Positions 1 through 8,923 of a stretch of 64,000 nucleotides of DNA are shown one piece after another (position 1 is the first letter of the stretch; every line of letters starts with the position of its first letter). The stretch comes from Pararhizobium sp. A13 (GTDB lineage: Bacteria > Pseudomonadota > Alphaproteobacteria > Rhizobiales > Rhizobiaceae), in NCBI RefSeq assembly GCF_040126305.1, contig NZ_CP149511.1:248001-312000 (forward strand). The letters are read 5' to 3'. The notes under the pieces were generated by a model, which saw nothing but the letters and a program-made list of their open reading frames with translations, did not search any database and was not told where the DNA came from. Both the position numbers and the translations under genes were made by a program.

Positions 1-361
1 GCCGCGAAAGGGAGGAAAACTCGTGCCGGGCACCATTTGAAATTCCGATAGCGTGCGATCCCCTGCGACGTGATGCCCAAGTGGCGGATCGCGCATGGTG
101 TATTGATCGTCTCAGCGGAATTGAGGATCGATCAAGGCGCGTGTTTGATCGCCACCTGATCACGGGTTGCGTGCGGCTACAGCTGCATCGTCACCAATTC
201 CGAACGCATACCAAATTCATCATCAAAGAACCAACGCCTGTCACCGGGTGAGGGCGGGGTTCGTGTGAAGCAAAATAAGTGTTTGGGCGGAGCATCTGCC
301 ACCCCCTCATCATACGGGCAGCGCGAACGCTGCCCGTAGATCGACCTCGAAGGAACGCCAA
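1..361. other. Gene-free leader region
   Basis: I see no convincing coding frame in this stretch. The last 50 bases contain a perfect hairpin (listed separately) and an AAGGAA ribosome binding site ahead of the oxidoreductase at 362. The rest is unassigned and may be the downstream part of a gene ending before the window or a promoter region. Confidence 0.5.
313..338 (+). promoter_or_regulatory. Perfect 11-bp hairpin in the 5' leader
   Basis: TACGGGCAGCG and CGCTGCCCGTA are exact inverted repeats around a four-base CGAA loop. The hairpin ends 23 bases before the ATG at 362 and has no T-run after it. It may be a terminator for an upstream gene or a structured leader or attenuator for the oxidoreductase. 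Confidence 0.5.
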
Positions 362-1483
362 ATGAAAAAGAAATTACGGCTTGGTCTGATCGGATCGGGT
401 TTTATGGGTAAAACGCACGTTTTCGGTTTTGCCGCTGCACAGCGCGTTTTTGATCTTCCTTATGAGGTCGAATTGACGTGCATCGCGGACGTGACGATGG
501 CACAAGCAGAAGCCGCGTGCACAGCTCTCGGCTTTGAGAACGCCACGGACGACTGGCGCAAGATGATTGATGATCCGTCGTTGGACGTGATCGATATCAC
601 GGCGCCGAACGCGCTCCATAAGGAAATGGCTCTGGCAGCCATCGCCGCCGGAAAACACGTCTATTGCGAGAAGCCGTTGGCGCCCTTGTCCGCGGACGCC
701 CGCGAAATGGCAGAAGCTGCCGAACGCGCCGGCATCAAGACGCAAGTTGGTTTCAACTACCTCTGCAATCCCATTCTCAGCCTTGCCCGCGAAATGATTG
801 ACGCCGGAGAATTGGGTGAAATCCGAGGCTACCGCGGCCTGCACGCGGAAGATTACATGGCCGACGCAAATGGCCAGTTTACGTTCCGCCACGATCCGGC
901 CGGCGGCGGCGCCCTGGCTGACATCGGCAGCCATGCCTTGGCGACTGCCGAATTCCTGCTTGGTCCGATCACGCGGGTGCTTGGTGATTGCATTACGGTT
1001 ATCGGTTCGCGGCCGGACGGCAAGGGTGGCACGCGTACGGTTGAGACGGACGATGTAGCGCGGGCATTTCTGCGTTTCGAAAACGGGGCCAACGGGTCTA
1101 TCGAGGGCAATTGGATTGCCACCGGCCGCAAGATGCAACACGATTTCGAAGTTTACGGCACAAAGGGCGCGCTTTCGTTTTCACAAGAGCGCTTCAACGA
1201 ACTCCATTTCTTCTCGACAAGCGATGCCAAGGGTCGTCAGGGTTTTCGGCGCATTGAAGCCGGACCGGATCACTCCCCCTACGGCCGCTTCTGCGTCGCC
1301 CCAGGTCACCAGCTCGGGTTCAACGATCTGAAAGCGATTGAGGTAGCCGGTTATCTGGAAGCGATTGCGGGAGTCCGGCCCGAACCCTTCAACTTTCGAG
1401 CGGGCTTGCGAATTCAGACCCTTGTCGAAACGATCCAAAAGTCTTCGCGCAGCGAGAGGTGGCTTGCCGTGGACGGTGCGTGA
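362..1483 (+). CDS. Gfo/Idh/MocA family oxidoreductase
   Basis: 373 residues, about the usual family length. The N-terminal Rossmann fold carries the nucleotide-binding motif GLIGSGFMGKTH (residues 8-19). The catalytic motif CEKPLAP follows at about residue 102, and ADIGSHA near residue 190 supplies the conserved Asp and His. Family members oxidise or reduce sugars, cyclitols or anhydrosugars with NAD(P). The GFMGKAH-type opening recalls levoglucosan-dehydrogenase-like members, but the substrate cannot be read from sequence. The ATG at 362 is preceded by AAGGAA. It stands alone, 316 bp before pntA. The family assignment is firm and the substrate unknown. Confidence 0.9.
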   Translation: MKKKLRLGLIGSGFMGKTHVFGFAAAQRVFDLPYEVELTCIADVTMAQAEAACTALGFENATDDWRKMIDDPSLDVIDITAPNALHKEMALAAIAAGKHVYCEKPLAPLSADAREMAEAAERAGIKTQVGFNYLCNPILSLAREMIDAGELGEIRGYRGLHAEDYMADANGQFTFRHDPAGGGALADIGSHALATAEFLLGPITRVLGDCITVIGSRPDGKGGTRTVETDDVARAFLRFENGANGSIEGNWIATGRKMQHDFEVYGTKGALSFSQERFNELHFFSTSDAKGRQGFRRIEAGPDHSPYGRFCVAPGHQLGFNDLKAIEVAGYLEAIAGVRPEPFNFRAGLRIQTLVETIQKSSRSERWLAVDGA

Positions 1484-1799
1484 TGGATGAGGAAAAGCGG
1501 CTTGGCGTCGCAGGCTGTCGGAACGTCCGGGTCGATCTGACAGGGGGCAAACTGTGAGCGGTGCTTACGGCTATCACCTGTGTGCCGAAGCAGTGTGCTC
1601 GAATGGGACGGATTGGTGGCGATCGGCCTAGCAGCAGATTGTCACCGCTGCTCTTCAGGCACGCACAGAACTGCACCCCACCCGGCCAATTTCATAACAG
1701 TCCGTCCATCCGTCCCGCAGTTCTCAATAAGGTGCCGTCCCGTGAGGACGGCCACCACCAATTGCTGGGAAAACTTAAAACTAATGTGAGGAAATAAAA
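1484..1799. other. Intergenic region before pntAB
   Basis: No convincing gene; the short open frames here have no family-like features. The stretch presumably holds the pntA promoter and ends in the ribosome binding site GTGAGGAAATAAAA just before the ATG at 1800. I see no clear operator. Confidence 0.45.
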
Positions 1800-3371
1800 A
1801 TGATCGTTGGCGTGCCGAAGGAAATTTTCGGTGGAGAGCATCGAGTCGCCTTGACGCCGGAGTCTGCTTTGCAATTGGCGAAACTCGGCCATTCTGTCGC
1901 TATCGAAACAGGTGCCGGTCTTAAGGCTGGCTTTAGCGATCAAGCCTACATTTCAGTGGGCGTGGATGTTTTTCCCGACAGCGACAGCCTCTACGCCAGC
2001 GCCGACGTGGTGGCGAAGGTTCGGCCTCCGGAACTCGCGGAAGCCAGCCTTCTAAGACGTGGACAGACCCTCATTTCGTTTTTCTGGCCGGCGCAAAACG
2101 CGGATCTGCTGGAACGTTGTAAAGAGCAGGGTGCGACAGTTTTGGCCATGGACATGGTGCCTCGCATCTCGAGAGCTCAGAAAATGGATGCTCTGTCATC
2201 CATGGCCAATATTGCCGGTTATCGGGCTGTCATCGAGGCCGGCGCCAACTTCGGTCGCTTTTTTACCGGACAGGTCACCGCTGCCGGCAAAGTGCCTCCG
2301 GCGAAAGTTCTCGTAGTGGGGGCGGGCGTTGCCGGCCTATCTGCCATCGGAACGTCCGTGAGTTTGGGTGCCATCGTTTACGCTTTCGATGTCAGGCCAG
2401 AAGTCGCCGAACAAATCGAATCCATGGGTGCCAACTTTGTTTTTCTTGACTTCGAGCAGGCGGAAGACGGAGCAGCAACGGGAGGCTATGCTGCGCCTTC
2501 GTCGCCGGAATTCCGGGAGAAGCAACTTGAGAAGTTCCGGGAACTGGCAGGCGACGTTGACATCGTCATCACCACCGCGCTCATTCCCGGTCGTCCTGCG
2601 CCAAAGCTTTGGCTGCAGGATATGGTCGAGATGATGAAGCCCGGTTCGGTCATCGTCGATCTTGCGGCAGAACGGGGCGGCAATTGTGACCTGACGGTTC
2701 CAGACGAGCGCATCGTGTCCGACAATGGTGTCGTGATCATCGGCTACACTGACTTTCCTAGCCGTATGGCAGCACAATCATCGGCTCTTTACGCCAACAA
2801 CATTCGGCACATGCTGACGGATCTGACGCCGAGGAAGGATGGCATCCTCGTCCATGACATGGAAGACGACGTAATCCGGGGTGCGACTGTCACGCACAAG
2901 GGTGAAATCACGTTCCCGCCTCCGCCTCCGCGTGTTCGGGCCATCGCCGCCGCAAAGCCGAAGGAAAAGCAGAAGGAGCTGACACGAGAAGAAGTGCTGG
3001 CGGTCGAACTGCAAACATTCAAAGCGCAAACACGCGCGCAAGTGATACTGCTTGCCGCCGGCGCGGCCGCGATGCTTCTTGCCGGCGCCTATGCTCCGCC
3101 CAGCTTCATGGGCCATTTCATTGTGTTTGTCCTGGCCTGCTTCGTCGGCTTTCAGGTCATCTGGAAGGTGTCACATTCCCTCCATACGCCGCTCATGGCG
3201 GTGACGAACGCGGTCTCAGGCATTGTCGTCCTCGGCGCGCTTCTGCAGATCGGATCGTCCAACCCAATCGTCGTGACTCTGGCTGCAATCAGCGTTCTGA
3301 TTGCCACAGTCAACATTGTCGGTGGCTTTCTGGTGACTCGCCGAATGCTCGCCATGTTCCAGAAATCGTGA
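1800..3371 (+). CDS. pntA: NAD(P) transhydrogenase, alpha subunit (fused type)
   Basis: Alpha subunit of the membrane proton-translocating transhydrogenase, which makes NADPH from NADH at the expense of the proton gradient. 523 residues, against 510 for the E. coli fused subunit. Residues 1-370 are the NAD(H)-binding AlaDH/PNT domain, with VGAGVAG at about 173 and a following acidic pocket. After a Lys-rich linker (about residues 385-400), residues 410-520 contain four membrane segments. Many alphaproteobacteria split this subunit into two genes, whereas here both halves are one protein. pntB starts 11 bp after the stop, so the two form an operon. Confidence 0.95.
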   Translation: MIVGVPKEIFGGEHRVALTPESALQLAKLGHSVAIETGAGLKAGFSDQAYISVGVDVFPDSDSLYASADVVAKVRPPELAEASLLRRGQTLISFFWPAQNADLLERCKEQGATVLAMDMVPRISRAQKMDALSSMANIAGYRAVIEAGANFGRFFTGQVTAAGKVPPAKVLVVGAGVAGLSAIGTSVSLGAIVYAFDVRPEVAEQIESMGANFVFLDFEQAEDGAATGGYAAPSSPEFREKQLEKFRELAGDVDIVITTALIPGRPAPKLWLQDMVEMMKPGSVIVDLAAERGGNCDLTVPDERIVSDNGVVIIGYTDFPSRMAAQSSALYANNIRHMLTDLTPRKDGILVHDMEDDVIRGATVTHKGEITFPPPPPRVRAIAAAKPKEKQKELTREEVLAVELQTFKAQTRAQVILLAAGAAAMLLAGAYAPPSFMGHFIVFVLACFVGFQVIWKVSHSLHTPLMAVTNAVSGIVVLGALLQIGSSNPIVVTLAAISVLIATVNIVGGFLVTRRMLAMFQKS

Positions 3372-3381
3372 GGATACACGC

Positions 3382-4815
3382 GTGAATATCGGAATTATCT
3401 CCGCCGCCTACATTGCGGCCGCCATTCTCTTTGTCCTTTCACTGGGGGGACTATCCGGGCAAGAAAGTGCAAAACGCGCTGTCTGGTACGGTATCACTGG
3501 TATGGCCCTTGCGGTTCTTGCCACGAGCGTCGGACCTGGCGTCGGAAACCATCTCGTTCTCCTGGCGATGCTGCTCGTCGGCGCCCTCATTGGCTGGTAC
3601 GTTGCCAACCGAGTTCAGATGACCGAAATGCCACAGTTGGTGGCCGCGCTTCATTCGTTTGTGGGCCTCGCCGCCGTTTTCATCGGCTTGAATGCGAATC
3701 TCGAACTTCAGCGCGTGTTGCCGCTGGACGAGCAGTTGCGTGCGGCACTTGTCGGATTTGCCGGGGTGCTCGCCCATAAGACCACCGAGGAAGTTTCATT
3801 GCTGAAGATTGAGGTCTTCGTCGGAATCTTCATCGGCGCCGTGACCTTTACCGGATCGATAGTCGCGTTCGCAAAGCTTGCGGGCAAGGTCGACGGCAAG
3901 GCGAAGAAGCTGCCGGGCGGTCATGCGCTGAATGCCGCGGCTGCTTTGGGTTCGTTGCTGTTCGGCTGGTTCTACCTGCAGACCGGTGGTACCTTGCCGC
4001 TCATTGCGATGGTTGGTCTTGCTCTGTTTATCGGCTTTCATCTCATCATGGGCATTGGCGGCGCCGACATGCCTGTTGTCGTTTCGATGCTGAACAGTTA
4101 CTCGGGCTGGGCCGCCGCCGCCATCGGCTTTACATTGGGCAACGACCTCCTGATTGTCACTGGAGCCCTGGTTGGCTCATCTGGCGCAATCCTGTCCTAC
4201 ATCATGTGTAAGGCGATGAACCGCTCGTTTGTCAGCGTCATTCTGGGTGGTTTTGGAACCGTGACTTCGGTCGCGGCCGAGATAGAAGGTGAACAGCAGT
4301 CTATCGACGCCGACGGCGTGGCCGCAGCCTTGAATGATGCGAATTCCATCATCTTCGTTCCCGGATATGGGATGGCGGTCGCTCAGGCACAACAGTCGGT
4401 TTCGGAGATCACCCGCAGGCTTCGTGCCAAAGGAAAAACCGTCCGTTTTGCAATCCATCCGGTCGCTGGCCGGCTCCCTGGGCACATGAACGTTCTCCTG
4501 GCCGAGGCGAAAGTTCCCTACGACATCGTTCTGGAAATGGATGAGATCAACGGCGATTTCGCCGACACTGACGTCGCAATCGTCATAGGTTCAAATGATA
4601 TCGTCAATCCCGCCGCGCAGGACGATCCGAACAGTCCGATTGCCGGGATGCCTGTCCTCGAATGCTGGAAGGCCAAGCAGGTCTTCGTCTCGAAACGCGG
4701 CCAGGGCACGGGCTATTCCGGCATCGAGAATCCGCTTTTCTATCGAGAGAATACGCGCATGTTCTATGGCGATGCGAAGAAGAGCATCGACGCTCTTCTT
4801 CCTCTCCTGGACTGA
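3382..4815 (+). CDS. pntB: NAD(P) transhydrogenase, beta subunit
   Basis: Partner of the alpha subunit in the inner membrane. 477 residues, close to the 462 of E. coli. Residues 1-270 form a run of eight to nine membrane helices. The C-terminal third is the NADP(H)-binding domain III, with [12 protein letters not shown] at about residue 326, followed by the conserved [15 protein letters not shown] and [11 protein letters not shown] blocks and [10 protein letters not shown] near the end. It follows pntA directly and is followed by a terminator-like hairpin. Confidence 0.96.
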   Translation: MNIGIISAAYIAAAILFVLSLGGLSGQESAKRAVWYGITGMALAVLATSVGPGVGNHLVLLAMLLVGALIGWYVANRVQMTEMPQLVAALHSFVGLAAVFIGLNANLELQRVLPLDEQLRAALVGFAGVLAHKTTEEVSLLKIEVFVGIFIGAVTFTGSIVAFAKLAGKVDGKAKKLPGGHALNAAAALGSLLFGWFYLQTGGTLPLIAMVGLALFIGFHLIMGIGGADMPVVVSMLNSYSGWAAAAIGFTLGNDLLIVTGALVGSSGAILSYIMCKAMNRSFVSVILGGFGTVTSVAAEIEGEQQSIDADGVAAALNDANSIIFVPGYGMAVAQAQQSVSEITRRLRAKGKTVRFAIHPVAGRLPGHMNVLLAEAKVPYDIVLEMDEINGDFADTDVAIVIGSNDIVNPAAQDDPNSPIAGMPVLECWKAKQVFVSKRGQGTGYSGIENPLFYRENTRMFYGDAKKSIDALLPLLD

Positions 4816-4830
4816 CCATTTTATCCGGCA

Positions 4831-4856
4831 GAGAGCCGATCCGGAAATCGGTTCTC
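4831..4856 (+). terminator. Hairpin terminator after pntAB
   Basis: GAGAGCCGAT and ATCGGTTCTC pair over 10 positions (one G-T) around the loop CCGGAA, 16 bases after the pntB stop. No T-run follows, which is common in rhizobia. It lies between convergent units and could work in both directions. Confidence 0.55.
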
Positions 4857-5035
4857 GAGAGCAATGCTCGTTTTCGCTGCAATAGAATATCGATCGCGCG
4901 ATTGGTGTTGGCGGGTGTGTGATGATACAAGTCACCCTACTGGCGCTCTCGCCGTCTCTTGATGACGGCAGCGTCAGCCTCAGATTCGATTGGGTGGGCG
5001 CGAACCGGTCTTTCATAGATGGCGATCGTTGTGCC

Positions 5036-5425
5036 TTACAGTTCGCCCGTCAGAAATTGCGCTCTGCCCTGTCCAAATGACCAATCCTCATCGGAATTGG
5101 TGATGAAACTGAACATAAGATCAGTTGGAGCGATACGGCATTCCCGCTCCAAGTCCTGCGATAGTTTTTCGTAGAATTTAATCTTTTGTTCCTCGGGCCG
5201 CGGCCTCGAGACGATCTCTATGAGAACAAACTTCTCGGTGCGATCAAATCCCAGTCCGGTATCCAAAGCGCGAAAATGCGATCCGGCGTGCTCGTTGACG
5301 ATCTGGTATCGGTCACGCTCCGGAACCTTGAACGTTTCAACCATCACTTCGTGCGTTGTGTCGAGAAGCCTGTCGACCTGGTCTTGCGACCAACCAGTCT
5401 TGATATGGAACTTCAGCAGGGGCAT
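5036..5425 (-). CDS. Tautomerase-superfamily protein, malonate semialdehyde decarboxylase-like
   Basis: The frame could open at a GTG at 5455 that overlaps the pyc stop. The ATG at 5425 is preferred because it yields MPLLKF, and removal of Met exposes the catalytic N-terminal Pro of this superfamily. Counting that Pro as residue 1, the protein has Asp37, Arg73 and Arg75, the same positions as the catalytic residues known for bacterial malonate semialdehyde decarboxylase, and it ends in the characteristic DWSFGQGRAQFLTGEL. That enzyme turns malonate semialdehyde into acetaldehyde and CO2. 129 residues, cytosolic. It is the last gene of the minus operon after pyc. Related proteins can have other decarboxylase or tautomerase activities, so the reaction is inferred. 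Confidence 0.82.
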   Translation of the reverse strand: MPLLKFHIKTGWSQDQVDRLLDTTHEVMVETFKVPERDRYQIVNEHAGSHFRALDTGLGFDRTEKFVLIEIVSRPRPEEQKIKFYEKLSQDLERECRIAPTDLMFSFITNSDEDWSFGQGRAQFLTGEL

Positions 5426-5451
5426 GGGACGTCCAATCTGGCGTTCGAATT

Positions 5452-8400
5452 TCACCCGTAAACGATCAAAAGATCTTTTGCGTCGATTTGGTCGGACGGA
5501 CGGACCAACACCTCGGCGATGACGCCATCCTTGTCGGCGTGCAGCGCCGTTTCCATCTTCATCGCCTCGATCGACAACAGCACGTCACCGGACTTGACGG
5601 TCTGGCCGGCGGAAACCGCGACCGTTGAAACCACGCCGGGCATCGGGGCGCCGAGATGGGCGGCGTTGCCAAGATCGGCCTTGCGGCGTGCAGCACTGGA
5701 GGCTGAGCGATTGCGATCCGGGACCTTGATCAGACGCGGCTGGCCATTGAGTTCGAAGAATACTTTGACCATTGCTTGCTCGTCCGGCTCACTTCGCACC
5801 TGATGCAGGATGACGAGCGAGACGCCTTTTTCGAGTTCGGGTAGCAATTCCTCACCGGCCGAAAGACCATAGAAATAGGCCGGCGTCGGCAGGACGCTGA
5901 CCGGACCATAGGTATCGGCGGCGAGTGCATAGTCGGTGAAGACCTTCGGATACATCAGGTAGGAGGCGAATTCGAAGTCGCTGACCGCGCGCTCGATCTT
6001 CGTCTCGACATCCTTGCGTTCGGCGTCAAGATCCGCCTCCTTCAGGAGCGAACCGGGGCGAACCGTATAGGGCTTTTCGCCCTTCAGCGCCTTCTTCTGT
6101 AGCGCTTGCGGCCATCCGCCCGGAGGCTGGCCGAGATCGCCCTTCAGCATCGACACGACCGATTCCGGGAAGGCGATGTCCCTGTCCGGGTTCTCGACGT
6201 CGGCGACGGTCAGGTCCTGGCTCACCATCATCAGCGCCATGTCGCCGACAACCTTGGAGGACGGCGTCACCTTGATGATATCGCCGAACATCTGGTTGGC
6301 ATCGGCATAGGTTTGTGCGACCTGGTGCCAGCGGGTTTCCAGTCCCAGCGAACGGGCCTGTTCCTTGAGGTTGGTGAACTGGCCGCCCGGCATTTCATGC
6401 AGATAAACTTCCGACGCGGGGCTCTTGAGATCGCTTTCGAAGGCCGCGTACTGGTGGCGTACCGCTTCCCAGTAAAAAGAGATACGGCGGATCCATTCCG
6501 GATCCAGATTCGGATCGCGCTCGGAACCGCGCAGCGCCTCGACGATCGAGCCAAGACAGGGCTGCGAGGTGTTGCCGGAGAAGGCATCCATCGCCGCATC
6601 GATGACATCGACGCCGGCATCCACCGCGGCGAGAACAGTCGCGGCGGAAATGCCGGACGTATCGTGCGTGTGGAAATGGATCGGCAGATCGGTCGCCTCG
6701 CGCAGCGCCCGGAACAGCACGCGGGCAGCCGCCGGCTTCAACAGGCCGGCCATGTCCTTGACGGCGATGATATGGGCGCCGGCCCTGTCGAGTTCGGCTG
6801 CAAGGGCCGTGTAGTATTTGAGATCGTATTTCGGGCGGGCGGAATTGAGGATGTCGCCCGTGTAGCAGATGGCTGCTTCGCAGATCTTGTTCTCTTCGGC
6901 GACCGCGTCCATCGACACGCGCATGTTTTCCACCCAATTGAGGCAGTCGAACGCGCGGAAGACGTCGATGCCGCCCTTGGCGGCCTGGCGGACGAAGTAT
7001 TTCACCACATTGTCGGGATAGTTCTTGTAGCCGACGCCGTTGGCACCGCGCAGAAGCATCTGCAAGAGCAGATTGGGCGCATCCTCGCGGATTCTCGCCA
7101 GACGCTCCCACGGATCTTCCGTCAGGAAGCGCATGGAGACGTCGAAGGTGGCGCCGCCCCAGCATTCCAGCGAGAACAGGTTCGGCAGAGCACGGGCATA
7201 GGTGCCGGCGATGCGGGCGATGTCATAGGTGCGCATGCGGGTAGCAAGCAGCGACTGGTGACCGTCGCGCATGGTGGTATCGGTCAGAAGCACACGCTTT
7301 TCAGCGCGCACCCATTCGGCGAATTTCTTGGGACCTAAGGCATCGAGTCTCTGCTTCGTCCCGTCGGCGATGGCCGTGCTGCTGTGCGGAACGATCGGCT
7401 TGGGAGCATCAGTCGGTGGCTTCTGTCGCCCCTTGGCTTCTGGGTGACCGTTGACGGTGACGTCTGCGAGATAGGTCAAGAGCTTGGTAGCGCGGTCCTG
7501 GCGCTTGCCCTGCTGGAACAGTTCCGGCGTCGTATCGATGAAGCGCGTGGTATAGGTGTTGTCCTTGAACTTCTCGTGGGTGATGATCGCCTCGAGGAAG
7601 GTAAGGTTGGTCGCGACGCCGCGGATACGGAATTCGCGCAGCGCTCGGTGCATACGGGCGATCGTCTCCTGCGGGCTTGGCGACCAGGCGGTGACCTTTT
7701 CCAGCAGCGGATCGTAATAGCGGGTAATGATGGCGCCCGAATAGGACGTGCCACCGTCAAGACGAATGCCGAAGCCGGAAGCGGAGCGATAGGCGGTGAT
7801 GCGGCCGTAGTCCGGGATGAAGTTTTGCTCGGGGTCTTCCGTGGTGATGCGGCACTGCAGCGCATGACCGTTGAGCTTGATGTCTTCCTGTTTCGGCACG
7901 CCCGATTCCGGTGTGCCGATGGCATAACCGTCAAGGATGTGGATCTGCGCCTTGACGATGTCGATGCCGGTGACGACTTCGGTGACCGTGTGCTCCACCT
8001 GGATGCGCGGATTGACTTCGATGAAGTAGAACTTGCCGGTATCGGCATCCATCAGATATTCAACGGTTCCTGCGCCGATGTAATTCGTCGCCTGGGCGAT
8101 TTTCAGGGAGTAGGCGGCCAACTCACGGCGCTGCTCCCAGTTCAGGTAGGGGGCTGGCGCGCGCTCGACAACCTTCTGGTTGCGGCGCTGGACCGAACAA
8201 TCGCGCTCGAACAGATGCACCACGTTACCATGCGTATCGCCGAGCACCTGGCTTTCGACGTGGCGGGCACGCTCGACCAGCTTTTCCAGATAGACCTCGT
8301 CCTTGCCGAAGGCGGCCATCGCTTCGCGCTTGGCTTCCGTCACCTCGCGCGACAAATCCTTCGGATCACGGATGGCACGCATGCCGCGGCCGCCGCCGCC

Positions 8401-8907
8401 CCAGGAGGCCTTGAGCATAATGGGATAGCCGATCTCCTCGGCCATCTTCGCCACCACGGCCATGTCGTCCGGCAGCGGCTCGGTGGCCGGCACCACCGGA
8501 ACTCCGACCGAGATAGCCAGATTGCGGGCGGCTACTTTGTTGCCCAACTGGCGCATCGTGTCGGCTTTAGGACCGATGAACATAATGCCCGCCTGGTTGC
8601 AGGCATCGACGAATTCGGGGCTCTCCGACAGCAGGCCGTATCCTGGATGAATTGCGTCGGCCCCGGAGAGTTTTGCAACCCGGATCACTTCTTCGATCGA
8701 CAAATAACTTTCTATTGGTCCCAAGTCGCGAGACAAATGCGGCCCGCGGCCAACCTGGTAGCTTTCATCAGCTTTAAAGCGGTGGAGCGCGAGTTTGTCT
8801 TCCTCTGCCCAAATCGCGACTGTTTTTATGCCCAGTTCGTTGGCCGCGCGAAAAACGCGGATGGCAATTTCCGAGCGGTTGGCGACGAGGATCTTAGAGA
8901 TGGGCAC
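5452..8907 (-). CDS. pyc: Pyruvate carboxylase
   Basis: Biotin-dependent anaplerotic enzyme making oxaloacetate from pyruvate, bicarbonate and ATP. 1151 residues, full length. Residues 1-450 are biotin carboxylase, with a glycine-rich ATP-grasp loop (KASWGGGGRGM, about residue 165) and EVNPRIQVEHTVTE. About 530-820 is the carboxyltransferase barrel (TTMRDGHQS, AVKDMAGLLKP and the metal-binding HFHTHD). The C-terminus carries the biotinyl domain with EAMKMET, biotin-accepting Lys at 1117. The text is strikingly close to the Rhizobium etli enzyme. It starts 16 bp after a Gfo/Idh/MocA-like gene and runs into a tautomerase gene, an unusual operon setting for pyc. Confidence 0.97.
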   Translation of the reverse strand: MPISKILVANRSEIAIRVFRAANELGIKTVAIWAEEDKLALHRFKADESYQVGRGPHLSRDLGPIESYLSIEEVIRVAKLSGADAIHPGYGLLSESPEFVDACNQAGIMFIGPKADTMRQLGNKVAARNLAISVGVPVVPATEPLPDDMAVVAKMAEEIGYPIMLKASWGGGGRGMRAIRDPKDLSREVTEAKREAMAAFGKDEVYLEKLVERARHVESQVLGDTHGNVVHLFERDCSVQRRNQKVVERAPAPYLNWEQRRELAAYSLKIAQATNYIGAGTVEYLMDADTGKFYFIEVNPRIQVEHTVTEVVTGIDIVKAQIHILDGYAIGTPESGVPKQEDIKLNGHALQCRITTEDPEQNFIPDYGRITAYRSASGFGIRLDGGTSYSGAIITRYYDPLLEKVTAWSPSPQETIARMHRALREFRIRGVATNLTFLEAIITHEKFKDNTYTTRFIDTTPELFQQGKRQDRATKLLTYLADVTVNGHPEAKGRQKPPTDAPKPIVPHSSTAIADGTKQRLDALGPKKFAEWVRAEKRVLLTDTTMRDGHQSLLATRMRTYDIARIAGTYARALPNLFSLECWGGATFDVSMRFLTEDPWERLARIREDAPNLLLQMLLRGANGVGYKNYPDNVVKYFVRQAAKGGIDVFRAFDCLNWVENMRVSMDAVAEENKICEAAICYTGDILNSARPKYDLKYYTALAAELDRAGAHIIAVKDMAGLLKPAAARVLFRALREATDLPIHFHTHDTSGISAATVLAAVDAGVDVIDAAMDAFSGNTSQPCLGSIVEALRGSERDPNLDPEWIRRISFYWEAVRHQYAAFESDLKSPASEVYLHEMPGGQFTNLKEQARSLGLETRWHQVAQTYADANQMFGDIIKVTPSSKVVGDMALMMVSQDLTVADVENPDRDIAFPESVVSMLKGDLGQPPGGWPQALQKKALKGEKPYTVRPGSLLKEADLDAERKDVETKIERAVSDFEFASYLMYPKVFTDYALAADTYGPVSVLPTPAYFYGLSAGEELLPELEKGVSLVILHQVRSEPDEQAMVKVFFELNGQPRLIKVPDRNRSASSAARRKADLGNAAHLGAPMPGVVSTVAVSAGQTVKSGDVLLSIEAMKMETALHADKDGVIAEVLVRPSDQIDAKDLLIVYG

Positions 8908-8923
8908 GATTGCCTCCTATGCT

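Noticed and set aside
6106..7338. 410-residue plus-strand frame opposite pyc
   Set aside because: Another mirror of the carboxyltransferase part, without recognisable motifs.
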